A stretch of DNA of 64,000 nt from Ciona intestinalis (lineage: Eukaryota; Chordata; Ascidiacea; Phlebobranchia; Cionidae). Shown here piece by piece: positions 25,701 through 36,047 of this stretch. Location of the stretch: NCBI RefSeq assembly GCF_000224145.3, contig NC_020168.2, positions 5,685,730-5,749,729 on the forward strand, written 5' to 3'. The notes under the pieces were generated by a model. The model was not told where the DNA came from. It did no database searches and saw nothing but the letters and a program-made list of their open reading frames with translations. A program made the position numbers and the translations under genes. Position 1 is the first letter of the stretch. Each line of letters begins with the position of its first letter.

Positions 25701-26362
25701 TTTGTTTGAACAAGGCTAATCATATTTTGCCGAAAGGTGTTGCAGGTGGGGCAAAACCAACTGTTATTGTACAGACAGCGTTGGTTGTTTACTGTCGGGC
25801 AGTCAGCGTTAAGAGTTCCGCTAAAATGTATCCTTGGCCACGAAAGATAAGCTATGGTATAAAGAACTTAAAATATTTCATACTACAAGTTAACAAACCA
25901 GTTAAATATAAAGTAGCTTACATGGGCACACGAAGTCGTAGCAATGCTTATGTTGTGTGGCTGTACCATGGCACGGTTGCACTCTCTTGCGGATGCAAAA
26001 TCTTTGTCGTATTCGGGCTCCTTCGCCACACGAAGCGCTGCAACCACTCCAAGGGGTCCATTTTGACCACGCACTTATATTTGTTACTTCAATGTTTTTC
26101 AGCTTCGTATTAGTGTCACTGGACACTGAGTAAGTTTCCACGCCTGAAATATCTATAATAAACCCGCATTGTCGTTTATAAATAAGCTTCTTTAAAGTGC
26201 AGAAAACAGAAACAAGGATAAATATTTTAAAATAAAAATATATTTTTATCTAGTATTGTTCTAGCACATCTAATGTTGTTTGAGTATAAAATACTTACCC
26301 AGTACTGTACATAAAGTGAGAAGTTCAAAATAAAAAATTAAGCTCAATCGTCTCTGCAACAT
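19718..26362 (-). CDS. Secreted TSP1 protein with VioB-like ferritin domain (copy C)
   Basis: Twenty exons, high to low: 26299..26362, 25922..26143, 25700..25851, 25480..25636, 24970..25120, 24778..24906, 24133..24289, 23792..24015, 23466..23712, 23191..23346, 22825..22971, 22375..22550, 22123..22263, 21900..22061, 21662..21847, 21469..21604, 21018..21210, 20881..20954, 20071..20821, 19718..19935; all phases agree, 1280 aa. Signal peptide about 1-21, TSP1 about 40-95 (WSKWTPWSGCSASCGEG). The VioB-like part starts at residue 96 (SYLSWPRIHFSG). The ferritin-like helices carry VELYTIPPYM (Glu about 796), TEEMLHM (828-832), EGEGG (about 1062) and EEFSHYIRFQEI (about 1099-1110), the expected carboxylate and histidine metal ligands. 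Intron 4 contains a MITE, and a partial copy of exon 16 lies in intron 16. Both complete copies look functional; the substrate is unknown. Confidence 0.92.
21302..21368 (-). repeat. Partial duplicate of copy C exon 16
   Basis: Lies in the intron after exon 16 and encodes TDPHWLPNYPTPFPNLEFMQ followed by a good donor (CAG|GTGAGG). The real exon reads TDFYWLPNYPTPFPSLDFMQ. The duplicate covers only the last third of the exon, without the EEMLH helix. It resembles the copy B version (DPHW), which suggests recombination or conversion between the array members. No convincing acceptor precedes it. Confidence 0.75.
25255..25450. mobile_element. MITE-like element in intron 4 of copy C
   Basis: About 195 bp, from AGTGGGGGAAAGATGGGACAC to CATCTTCTCCCCACCCTACC, inverted ends like the other copies, no coding capacity. 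Confidence 0.75.
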
Positions 26363-27552
26363 CTTTTATAAAAACCTTTTCTCCTTAATTAAGCAGCAAA
26401 CCTACGTATAGCTAAAACACACCACAAAGACGCTTATGTATACTAACGTAAGAACATCGGAAAACCGAACCCGGTGTAAACTACCAATCGTGCATGCAGG
26501 CGAAGCAATTAAGCTCTGCGTCATACTTTCCGAATTAGGATACCGAAAGGAAATTCTTGGAAATACCAGATTGCGACAATTTGCGCTAAACATTATAGTG
26601 CACGACATGAAAAGTATATTGAACCTTATATTGACAATCAGCTACTTTTTTACTAGCAATTAATAATACAGCTGTTATTTTTCCTCAAACCTCCCTAAAA
26701 AAGTTTCCAAAATCGTACACATTCTGAATACAAGCTTATATTGTGAGACACAAACGCTAACGCGTGGTCACATCAGCTTTGAAAACCGAACTATACTACA
26801 GCATTATAATCAACCCCCATATGGAAAGCTCAATGTGTGAACAGTTTCCCCCCGGAAATCATCATCACGAAACAATTAACATCAGTTAATGAAGCGCGAC
26901 GTCATGTCAGCGATGTACGTGGAAAACCGAGTTTATATGTCTTTTGTATAGTTCGATATGATAGTTCGTACAACCGCCTTCCATGAAAGACGAAATGGTT
27001 CTATACTACCTATCGAATGAAATTTCATTCACACTTATATGGTTTGAGTCATTATATTAATAACAATAACCACTGTGTACGCCGTACGCAGTTTCTTAAA
27101 CATTAGACACTTGCATCTATAATGTGCGCCTTCCGTTTTCAGCAGTAGAACCGGCGCAGATGACAGCCAGCTGGGTTTCGGTTTGCAGGAATTGGCTGGC
27201 TCGAATCTGTAAACATCGTCTTTGTTTACATGCAGATGTGCGTTTAGTGGCACTATCTGCTTAGGTTAGATACGAATATAGAGTTTTATTCAATGAGAGC
27301 AAATTCTTTACGTTAATATAGGTTATGTTGTTGCATTTTGTGTATAATATAAACATAAAGTTATAAACGACAAGTTTTATGGGTTACTTATAAGTCTAGC
27401 AAACCTAGCTGTACCCGTGCTGGGTTTCTACACAATAAAAAGGATACGCAGTAGATAAGCGATACCTCTTGCTTTCAATAATCATGTTAATTATTTTTAA
27501 AAGGTAATATACACTGCTGTGTTCAGGTTTATATGGCGGTTAGACCAGCAGT
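26363..27552. other. Divergent upstream region
   Basis: About 1.2 kb between the divergently transcribed copy C gene (minus) and the ceramidase gene (plus). It probably carries both promoters. I see no exon and no motif that I can defend. Confidence 0.5.
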
Positions 27553-29304
27553 ATGAAACTAAATTCACACATATTCGAGTATCATTCATCTCCAGTTAAC
27601 TGGTGTGAACCAGATTATGCTGTTTCGCAACACACAGCCGAATTTTGGAATTCTGTAAGTATACTCATAAAGGACATTTAATAAAGCATTTCTGGTGATT
27701 ATATGTTTCACTGTATAAATGTAACGCGTCAAACAAAACGTTAAGCCATCATTAGAATATAAGAACTAAGATACTGGCGATGCATACTCCACGTAGTGGA
27801 TAGTCGTCAGGTGACAGGTTGTGTAAAATACAATAAATATTTTCATTATAGGTGACTAATATTCCGATGCTGATTGTAGCACCTATCATGATGCACTTGT
27901 ACCGCGACTTTGCTTGCGTTGTACCTCACTGTAAACGAGTAAATATCGTATGGGGACTTGTTGTTGTAATTGGTAAGTTTATAATGGTTCTTGATCTATT
28001 ATGATATCTAAAGCTGATTCAATGTAGACAGTTAGGCTACGTGACAGAACGTGACGTGAAACTTCCTATAAATATATTGACTGCTGCTTGTCAGTATAGT
28101 ATAATTGGTATTAATTAAGTGAAGCCTAAATGTATGACAGTTGTTTCCGCACATCCCGGATGTAACTCAATCTCCTACAGTTCAAAATCTCCTATAGCTC
28201 TATTCTTAGTTTGAGTAATACAGTTTTATCTTTGTTGTCTTGGCCAGGTATTGGTTCAATATACTTTCACTCCACATTAAGTTTGTTCGGTCAGTTTATG
28301 GACGAGGTAGCGATTTTATGGATGACGTATGCCATCATGGCGATGTGGACACATCCAAGTCTGCTTCACTTACCGAAATACTTCGAAAATCACAGGTATA
28401 GTGAAACGAAACAGCAAAATTTATTGGTGTAAACGTTAGACAGGTGACCAACTTCAAGCCTGAAACACGAATGGCGCATTTCTGGACATAGTTATTTTTT
28501 TAATATTACTACAAGACTAAAATGCAATTTGCAGTCTTAAGTTCTCATTTATTTCCTATTTCTCATGCAGGGCGCATTACCAGTATCTTCTGTGCAGCAT
28601 GGCAGTCATCAGTACTTTCCTAGGATTTCTCAAACCGGAATTAAATCACTTCTTTCTTTTCGCGTATTGGATTCCGTTGGTTAAACTTTTAAGGGAATTG
28701 TTTCAAATGTAGGTGGTTTAGTATTATATATATATTAGTACTGAAGGGTAGGATACCGCTAGCACGTAATATACAATATTTCTTAATCGAAGTTTAACAA
28801 TTAACGTGTGGAAACAGTTATATATTTTTGGAAATATTCTTTGTTTACGGCCGAATGGGACGATAACAGACGATGAAAACATGGACCATCTTACCCCAAC
28901 CTATATTATCTCACTTTCCGATTTTAAACTTACAAAATGTGAAAACATTTATAGGAAGTTTAAAGATAGAAGAGTTCACCAGATCGGAAAGAACGGATCC
29001 GTGGTTCTTCTTGTTGCGTTTCTGTGTTGGTTGTCAGACAGAATGATTTGCAATTTCTGGCTTGCCATTCGTTTTCCATACATGCATGCTATATGGTATG
29101 TGTATTTAAAAGGTTATCTATCGAAAAAGTAATTGTATGCACAACAGGCACATCCTGATGCTGACATCTGGATATTACCTCAGTGTATTCGTTTCATTTG
29201 GCTACGCCTGGCGAACGCTTCTTGGTATAACCCCTTCCCTAAAATTCTGGCGTGCGTTTCCATTTACTAATGCTATTGGATTATACTACGTCGGTTTCGA
29301 CTGA
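27553..29304 (+). CDS. Alkaline ceramidase (ACER family)
   Basis: Exons 27553..27654, 27852..27972, 28248..28395, 28571..28708, 28955..29095 and 29148..29304 splice with matching phases into 268 aa, the normal ACER length. The family hydrolyses ceramide to sphingosine and fatty acid in ER/Golgi membranes with seven transmembrane helices and a zinc centre (CREST superfamily). The N-terminal HSSPVNWCEPDYAVS is the family signature. IYFHSTLSLFGQFMDE carries the conserved His, Ser and Asp, CWLSDRMICNFW is conserved, and MHAIWHILM supplies the two C-terminal histidines. Residues 1-268 look intact, with a tail similar to ACER1/2. Intron 4 contains a MITE that ends 45 bp before exon 5. A second copy of exons 5 and 6 lies beyond a gap (29838..30187). 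Confidence 0.93.
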
Positions 29305-29571
29305 AAGCAAAATGTTGCAGACAACAAAAACGCTCGTGGTAAAACAGGAATTTCTTCATAATTAATATTATAATTGTGCTGCTTTTTTTCTTCAATTAGG
29401 CTCATATGATTCAAGGGCAACAGCACTCAAGATGTACATTATTGAAATCAATGTTTAACCAAATATAGATTGATGCACTAGATCAGTTTTTAACGAATAT
29501 TTTAGTATATATTGTCTTACACGTCGAAACTTTACTGTGCTTTTATCTGTATACTTGTACCGCATGTACCA
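28738..29571 (+). repeat. Duplicated ceramidase 3' block, copy 1
   Basis: 834 bp covering the intron-4 MITE, exons 5 and 6 and 3' flank. It is repeated almost identically at 29622-30455 with only the 50-N gap between them. Confidence 0.9.
28743..28910. mobile_element. MITE-like element in ceramidase intron 4
   Basis: Starts near GAAGGGTAGGATACCGCTAG and ends CATCTTACCCCAACCTATAT; diverged copy of the family. An open frame through it (from 28806) is chance read-through into exon 5. Confidence 0.6.
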
Positions 29572-29621
29572 NNNNNNNNNNNNNNNNNNNNNNNNNNNNN
29601 NNNNNNNNNNNNNNNNNNNNN
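29572..29621. other. Assembly gap (50 N)
   Basis: Exactly 50 N between two near-identical 834-bp blocks, the pattern expected when two overlapping contig ends (or two haplotypes) were not merged. Confidence 0.95.
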
Positions 29622-30455
29622 GTACTGAAGGGTAGGATATCGCTAGGACGTAATATACAATATTTCCTAATCGAAGTTTAACAATTAACGTGTGGAAACA
29701 GTTATATATTTTGTAAATATTCTTTGTTTACGACCGAATGAGACGATAATAGACGATAAAAACATGGACCATCTTACCCCAACCTATATTATCTCACTTT
29801 CCGATTTTAAACTTACAAAATGTGAAAACATTTATAGAAAGTTTAAAGATAGAAGAGTTCACCAGATCGGAAAGAACGGATCCGTGGTTCTTCTTGTTGC
29901 GTTTCTGTGTTGGTTGTCAGACAGAATGATTTGCAATTTCTGGCTTGCCATTCGTTTTCCATACATGCATGCTATATGGTATGTGTATTCAAAACGTTAC
30001 TTATCAGAAAAGTAATTGTATGTACAACAGGCACATCCTGATGCTGACATCTGGATATTACCTCAGTGTATTCGTTTCATTTGGCTACGCCTGGCGAACG
30101 CTTCTTGGTATAACCCCTTCCCTAAAATTCTGGCGTGCGTTTCCATTTACTGATGCTATTGGATTATACTACGTCGGTTTCGACTGAAAGCAAAATGTTG
30201 CAGACAACAAAAACGCTCGTGGTAAAACAGGAATTTCTTCATAATTAATACTATAATTGTGCTGCTTTTTTTTCTTCAATTAGGCTCATATAATTCAAGG
30301 GCAACAGCACTCAAGATGCACATTATTGAAATCAATGTTTAACCAAATATAGATTGATGCACTAGATCAGTTTTTAACGAATATTTTAGTATATATTGTC
30401 TTACACGTCGAAACTTTACTGTGCTTTTATCTGTATAGTTGTTCCGCATGTACCA
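29622..30455 (+). repeat. Duplicated ceramidase 3' block, copy 2
   Basis: Second copy of 28738-29571 with scattered substitutions (for example the exon-5 start GAAGTTT is AAAGTTT here), including a MITE copy at about 29622-29788. Confidence 0.9.
29838..30187 (+). other. Second copy of ceramidase exons 5 and 6
   Basis: Exons 29838..29978 and 30031..30187, both intact and with the same phases as the first copy. They differ by a few residues (for example FTDAIG against FTNAIG). A polyadenylation signal AATAAA follows at 30586-30591. Exons 1-4 are not duplicated. It is either an allele placed in tandem by assembly or a real partial duplication that could serve as an alternative 3' end. Confidence 0.8.
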
Positions 30456-30585
30456 AAGATTTTCGTTTTGTTTTTTTTACTCATGTTTTGTTCCGCACCT
30501 CACAGCAAAATCAGGTCGTTTGCCTACATATGCACAAGATGCAATTGGCGTATATTGTTTCGAACTCACTGTATCCGTTTTAAGC

Positions 30586-30591
30586 AATAAA
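30586..30591 (+). terminator. Polyadenylation signal of the ceramidase gene
   Basis: AATAAA about 400 bp downstream of the second copy of the ceramidase last exon. Confidence 0.5.
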
Positions 30592-33500
30592 GTCCTCGCC
30601 TTTGCTTTCTAAACTTACCCAGAGCCGAATGTAGCCAAAAGAACTTCGAGGCCCAACATTTGGTTCGGAGTTCCAACGTAAACAAGTTGATTGGTGAAGA
30701 AGAGATGGCTGTTTACATTCAAAGCACCCCGACGTTATGACTCGTCAGCAACAGAAAACAATTCATCACAGCATAGGACATATAGCAGACAGTGTGTAAG
30801 TAAAGGAACGTTCGCGGTAAGATGGTTGGGCATATTACCAATTACGACCGCTATTGACTATCCGCCATCGGATGCTCATACATTATGCAGCTACAAGGTC
30901 GATGATATAGTTCGTTAGTCAGTGAACTCTTTACCATATTTTAAAGGTGGCTTGAAGCGCAAATACAAATCGATTAGGTTCCTAGAGCGAGGGCCAGACT
31001 ATGGGCAACTGAAAAACAGTATAGCGAGTTCCCATTCAATGATCAGGTCGTCAGTGTTCAAGGGCCTTGATCATTTGCTATTTCCGCATCTTGAATTTTG
31101 TTAAGCGATGCCCCTAAAGCACCTATCGTCTTTTATATCCAGCGTTCGTGTTCGCGGGGTAGAACGACATTATTTTCCGGTAGACTGAATCCATTGTTGG
31201 GCTGCCAACGCCCTCTCTGCCACATCCCAAACTCAAAAGTGCCGTGGGGCGGGATAGTTGCCGGCCTTTGACAGCCTGATCGGCATGCACACGTTTGTTA
31301 CATTCCGATCATTTGCAATTAATTCCGCTTCGCAGTTACACCTTTACAATAAGACCTGTTTTTAGACGCAATCTGCTCCTTATTCAGCTGCGTATTTCCA
31401 CAACGCTGGACGGCGAAGGAATCCGAGCTTCTATAGTTCGTTTCGAATTTGTTTGGCTAACAGTCAGGCTGTGTTTTCATAGCAAACAAGAATTCTACTG
31501 ACAGCTTATTCCCCGCTCTGTGGATTTACCGCCTTCGTCCGTATCTCTCTCTGCTCTAGACCTTATGTTTCTTTCCCTTGAGTGCTTTTTTCGATTCGTC
31601 ACCAAGATAAAGCCGGACACTAATGTCGCAGGACAGTTGTAGGTCTGCGCGGTTTTGTTCAGACGCTGCAGTTGTAAAACGACTTTACGAGCCTTCGTTT
31701 TCACACTGAATAGCGGTGTAGACGGGTTTATTGCAAAAGTTTTACAACAGCTAAAGTATGGTATATATTCTATTGGTCAGTTACCGTATGCAGCTTAATG
31801 TAAATATAGTTAATGTATTCGTCCAAGCATAGTTAAGTAAACAGCAAAATACATGCTGTTGAACGAAGATAATACAGCTTATACCTCGAGAAACTGCGCA
31901 CTTGTCATAAATTATTCGTGAGGGGGTGTACTTCATTCGCCCTTTTTAAATGCAGCAATTTTCAAGCAGTAGAGCAGGTTGCAAGTTAACACTTAGCATG
32001 TAGCCGTGTATGTCTTTACTCAATGTTTATAGATATAAATACATTTGTATTGTTTTACGTATTTTTAAGGGTATAGTTTTACGTATATAGGCGCGTATTG
32101 CAAATATCATCAGGCGACAGGCGTAATTCCTTCTATAATTACATGCGATGTTTTAGAAGTTGCAGACGATCGATCGGTCAGGTATTGATGTTAATGAACA
32201 TAACACGCTTCATGTTCGACCCACTTTCATTTCCGCGTAGAAACCGCCTATGTTGGTAAATGTTCATTTGGAGTTGCCATACTGGCGTGTTGCGTCTATT
32301 TATTTTTGCAAAATTTACTATCGTTGTTGCAGATGCAGAAAGGTACGTCCTAGCGAAATCTAAGCAAATTTCAGTCGATTTTCCGCTATTTGTTACCTCA
32401 TTAAGATATCCGATAGCAGCAAAATGGCGAAAGTATCATTTCAATTTCTTTTATACATAGACCCGCGGGTTATGAGCCGCGACGCGCTATTGCGTTTAAA
32501 TTCGTGCTATTTACTCAGAAAGGAAGGAAATCTCACTGAGGCATAAATCGGCGTTTAGGTATCAGCAATAGCGATGTATGAAGTGGTTTTACCCTGACCC
32601 CATGCGCGGTTAATCCACCGCAACGAGCGTTTAAAATGTTAATGGTTAGGCTTGTACTTGTCAATGGTGATTAAAGCGGCCTTTAATCTCCAACTCAGCT
32701 AATCGCGATAGTTCAGAGGCCGATTGCGTGCGGGCGATCCATTGCGTGCCTACCGCACGTGCTTATGGAGTAAAATATTAGAATCTGTTTCGTTGCTATA
32801 TTTGTTCTGCGATGAAAAATTAAGACCTTTCTGGTCATTTGTCTCTATATAGGAGTACACGTTAATCTTGGGTGTATAAGACAACATATGTTGTAATCAG
32901 CAAAAGGAAATGGATAAAATCGATAACCAAGAGCAATTAAGTTCTTCGTTTATATTAGCTTCAGATGTTGTTTCGGGTGCAGCCGAAAACGGAGATGGTT
33001 CGCCAAGCCTGGTTTCCTCGTCTATGCAGTGTCCGCATTTAAGCCATTTCTAAAATCCCAAATTTCGAGTCTATTTTGGGCGAGCCAACGGGTTGTCCAT
33101 TATCGTAGTGCCCATCCACGATTTTGTTTATACAAAGGATTATGCGTCTGCAGAAATCCTAAGCGTAAATATATAGCTATCAAAGAAAGCGTGATGGCCA
33201 ACGCATTAAATCTCGAAAAATCATAAGAGCAAACAAAGCTTTATAAGAACAAACCGAATTGTTTTTTAAATGTACGTTTTAAATCCGCGAAGAATATAAT
33301 GTCCTGTTGTATTGGTAAAATACCCGTTTGCTAATACTTTTTACGACGCGCATAAGATATCAATATTTATTTTTCTTACACTTTGAAAATATTTTTGTAC
33401 TGTACAGTGAACTTGTGTACGTTTTACAATAAGCCTATAATGATATTTTACGTCACATTATAATTCCAAAGCATATATTTATTGGTTTGCTCTTTGCGCT

Positions 33501-33950
33501 GTTTGTAATTTATCCCCTTTGTAATTGACGTATATAGTCTGTTTAGTGTTGGCGCAATTTTAGGGTATTGTGTTTTGTTATTTTATTCCTTTGTGTGTGT
33601 AATTCATAAAACGCCCCGGAACACCATCCAGGGTTCCTCTCATTTTACGTCGGTGTGTTGTTTGCATTGAGTTCCAGAGGGCGTGTCGCGCTCTAATGTC
33701 GTTGTCGCACGGTCAGTTGCGACAGAACAAAGACTCGATTCTATTGGTTCGACCCATTCGCTCGACAGCCTTCGGGGGTTTGGTTGTCATGAACGGAAGA
33801 ATTAACATTTACCTGAAATATTCTAATGTTGATACGTAGTTGTTTGAACGGGGATTACCGCTTTACTTGGCAAAGGTGAATGATTGTACATAGTTTTGGT
33901 CGCACATTTTCCACTTCCGATTCTCGAATAAAAAATGTCCGTAATATCAG

Positions 33951-34140
33951 ACTGTAGGGTAAGATGGGATACTGTTAGCACCTAAATCCCAAACTTTCCG
34001 ATCATGTTTGGAACAAGTAACGATGTTTTAGAGTCGCACGAATACGGTTGTATAATTCTGTAAGTATTCTGTGTTTACTATTAAATGGGCCAATGAAAGC
34101 GAATTAAACCACTGTCCTATTTCACCCCACCCTACTATAT
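33951..34140. mobile_element. MITE-like element
   Basis: About 190 bp, from CTGTAGGGTAAGATGGGATAC to CCTATTTCACCCCACCCTAC followed by TATAT. Inverted ends as in the other copies, no coding capacity. Confidence 0.7.
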
Positions 34141-36047
34141 GCGATTTTCTTGCAAAAGTGGAAGGCGTATAATTTGCAATGGTGTATTGTCTGATTTAAA
34201 CTTGCAGTTTCCGTGACGAAGCTTATAAGAAACTAGTAGTGTTGCTCCCTTTGTGCTGGTGCACAGTCCAATTGCTTTGACATTTCGTGGACTTGACCCT
34301 GCAGCTACTGTTAAAGGTGTATAGGAATTTTTGGCGTCTTTTCAGATGTACACGCAACGCGTTGCTGTGGGCAATTACCTTTATTTTTCAATTTGTTGCG
34401 TTTAGCGGGGTCAAGTTTTACAGTTTAAAAATATCAGGTCAACCGCGAAGTATAGTGTTAAAAGCTAGAGAGATAGAAGTGGTGTATGCACCTGTCTAGT
34501 TGTAACTGTACGCAGTGTTGGTTGTTCATGGTTTTAAAATTTCACATTTGCTTAAGTAACACTCTTAAATGTTACTTTATGAGGATCCGCTTTCCTCCTG
34601 GTCGGTAGCAAGCAGGTTTGGTTAAAAATTATCTCAAAAATCAACATACCTTTGTGGTAGTGTTAGGTCGGCTAATGGAGTTATATGGGAAACGTGATGA
34701 CCTCTACTTGACCCCGTTTCGCTTGAGTGAACGGCTAGGACGGCACGATAATTTGCAAACCCAATGCGGCTGTCGGTTCTGGCGTAACACTTGCGTGTTG
34801 TCAGTAAATACTCGATTTGGTGTGGCACCTGTTTTACCGAAAACCTAAATTGTACCGCGTAGGTCACACAGTGTGGGCTTAAGCTATTGGGCGAGTTTCG
34901 CATAAAAAAAACATATTTGCTTTTCGTCTAACCGCTTTAATCCATTTCTATCTCAGCTGGGTGGTATTCCGATGCGTCAGCGTTCTTGACAGACAAGGAA
35001 AGTCTCCATTAGAATTGCATAGAAACTTCACGGTGTCGCGAACACCAATGACCCGTTTTAGATTTATTTGAGGCTCCTGTTTTACGACAAACACGCGAGG
35101 AATAACGGGCGGTGACACCGAACACTGTAGTGCTCGACACCGAGACCCGTGTGAGACAATTCGTGCGAATTTTAAAGACAGGGTCTCACTTGGAGTTTAC
35201 GCGAAGGCTGGATTGAAACACTCGTATTTTAGATTTTTAGCTCCACCGTTAACAAAGGACCTATATAGATTTCAAAAACCGTTTTACTTTGAGCAAGTGC
35301 GTGTACATACTTACCGCTTTGATGTGAACTTTATCTTGTTAAGTGGCGTTGATAAATAGTTTTTATTGACGAAAGCAACTCTCGAAATACTTGACACTTT
35401 ACTAGCCGGGGTAGGTAAATACTACATAGTGAGAAACGAAGAGTTACTGTAGTGAAAATGTCAACCATTTGGTTCCCAAGCTGACTAGAATGTGGAGAGT
35501 TAAAAATACAGCTGATTTTATTTACTGTTTACGTTAGGTGGCAGTAAAGAATAACAGCTCTTCGACCGTGAGAAATTTTCGCCGATTTACCAGATATTTT
35601 GTAATATTTAGTTATACAAGCTGGGCTTGTTTTGTGTTTTATTTGGTACCCGGTTACGATTTTTTGCGAAATATGAAAAACAAAACCTGTTTTGTCGGTG
35701 TGACGTAAGTCAGCAATAGAACCTGATTCAGGTGTGCAGTCGTTAACCCGATACTGGGTGTGTTGTTGACGACTTTCCCGAAAAAATACCAAAAACTCGA
35801 TTTGCATTGCTATTATTATTTTTGTAGGTCGGTCTTATGCAACCTATAACAAGACTACTTTTCGCGACAGCTTCTAATGTTATACTTTATTGCTATTATG
35901 TTTTGTTTCAGATTGACACATTAGGTATATAGACTCAGCATTTATGTAATCTCACCACATTATATGCTTGACAAGCAACTATATCTGCCATCAATCAAAC
36001 TTGCGCATTCCGAAGCGGCATTTGACCAGGGACTGTAAGGAAATCGA

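Larger units (their letters stand above)
30456..36047. other. 5.6-kb non-coding stretch upstream of the PEAK-like gene
   Basis: No exon with recognisable protein was found. It includes the polyadenylation signal at 30586, a MITE-like element (33951-34140) and a good splice acceptor (TTTTGTTTCAG ending 35911) that probably begins the exon holding the PEAK-like start codon. The 5' non-coding exon(s) and promoter are likely here, but I cannot place them. Confidence 0.5.

Noticed and set aside
28806-29132. 108-aa frame starting in ceramidase intron 4
   Set aside because: Its first 50 residues are MITE and intron; the conserved ceramidase part begins only at the acceptor before 28955.
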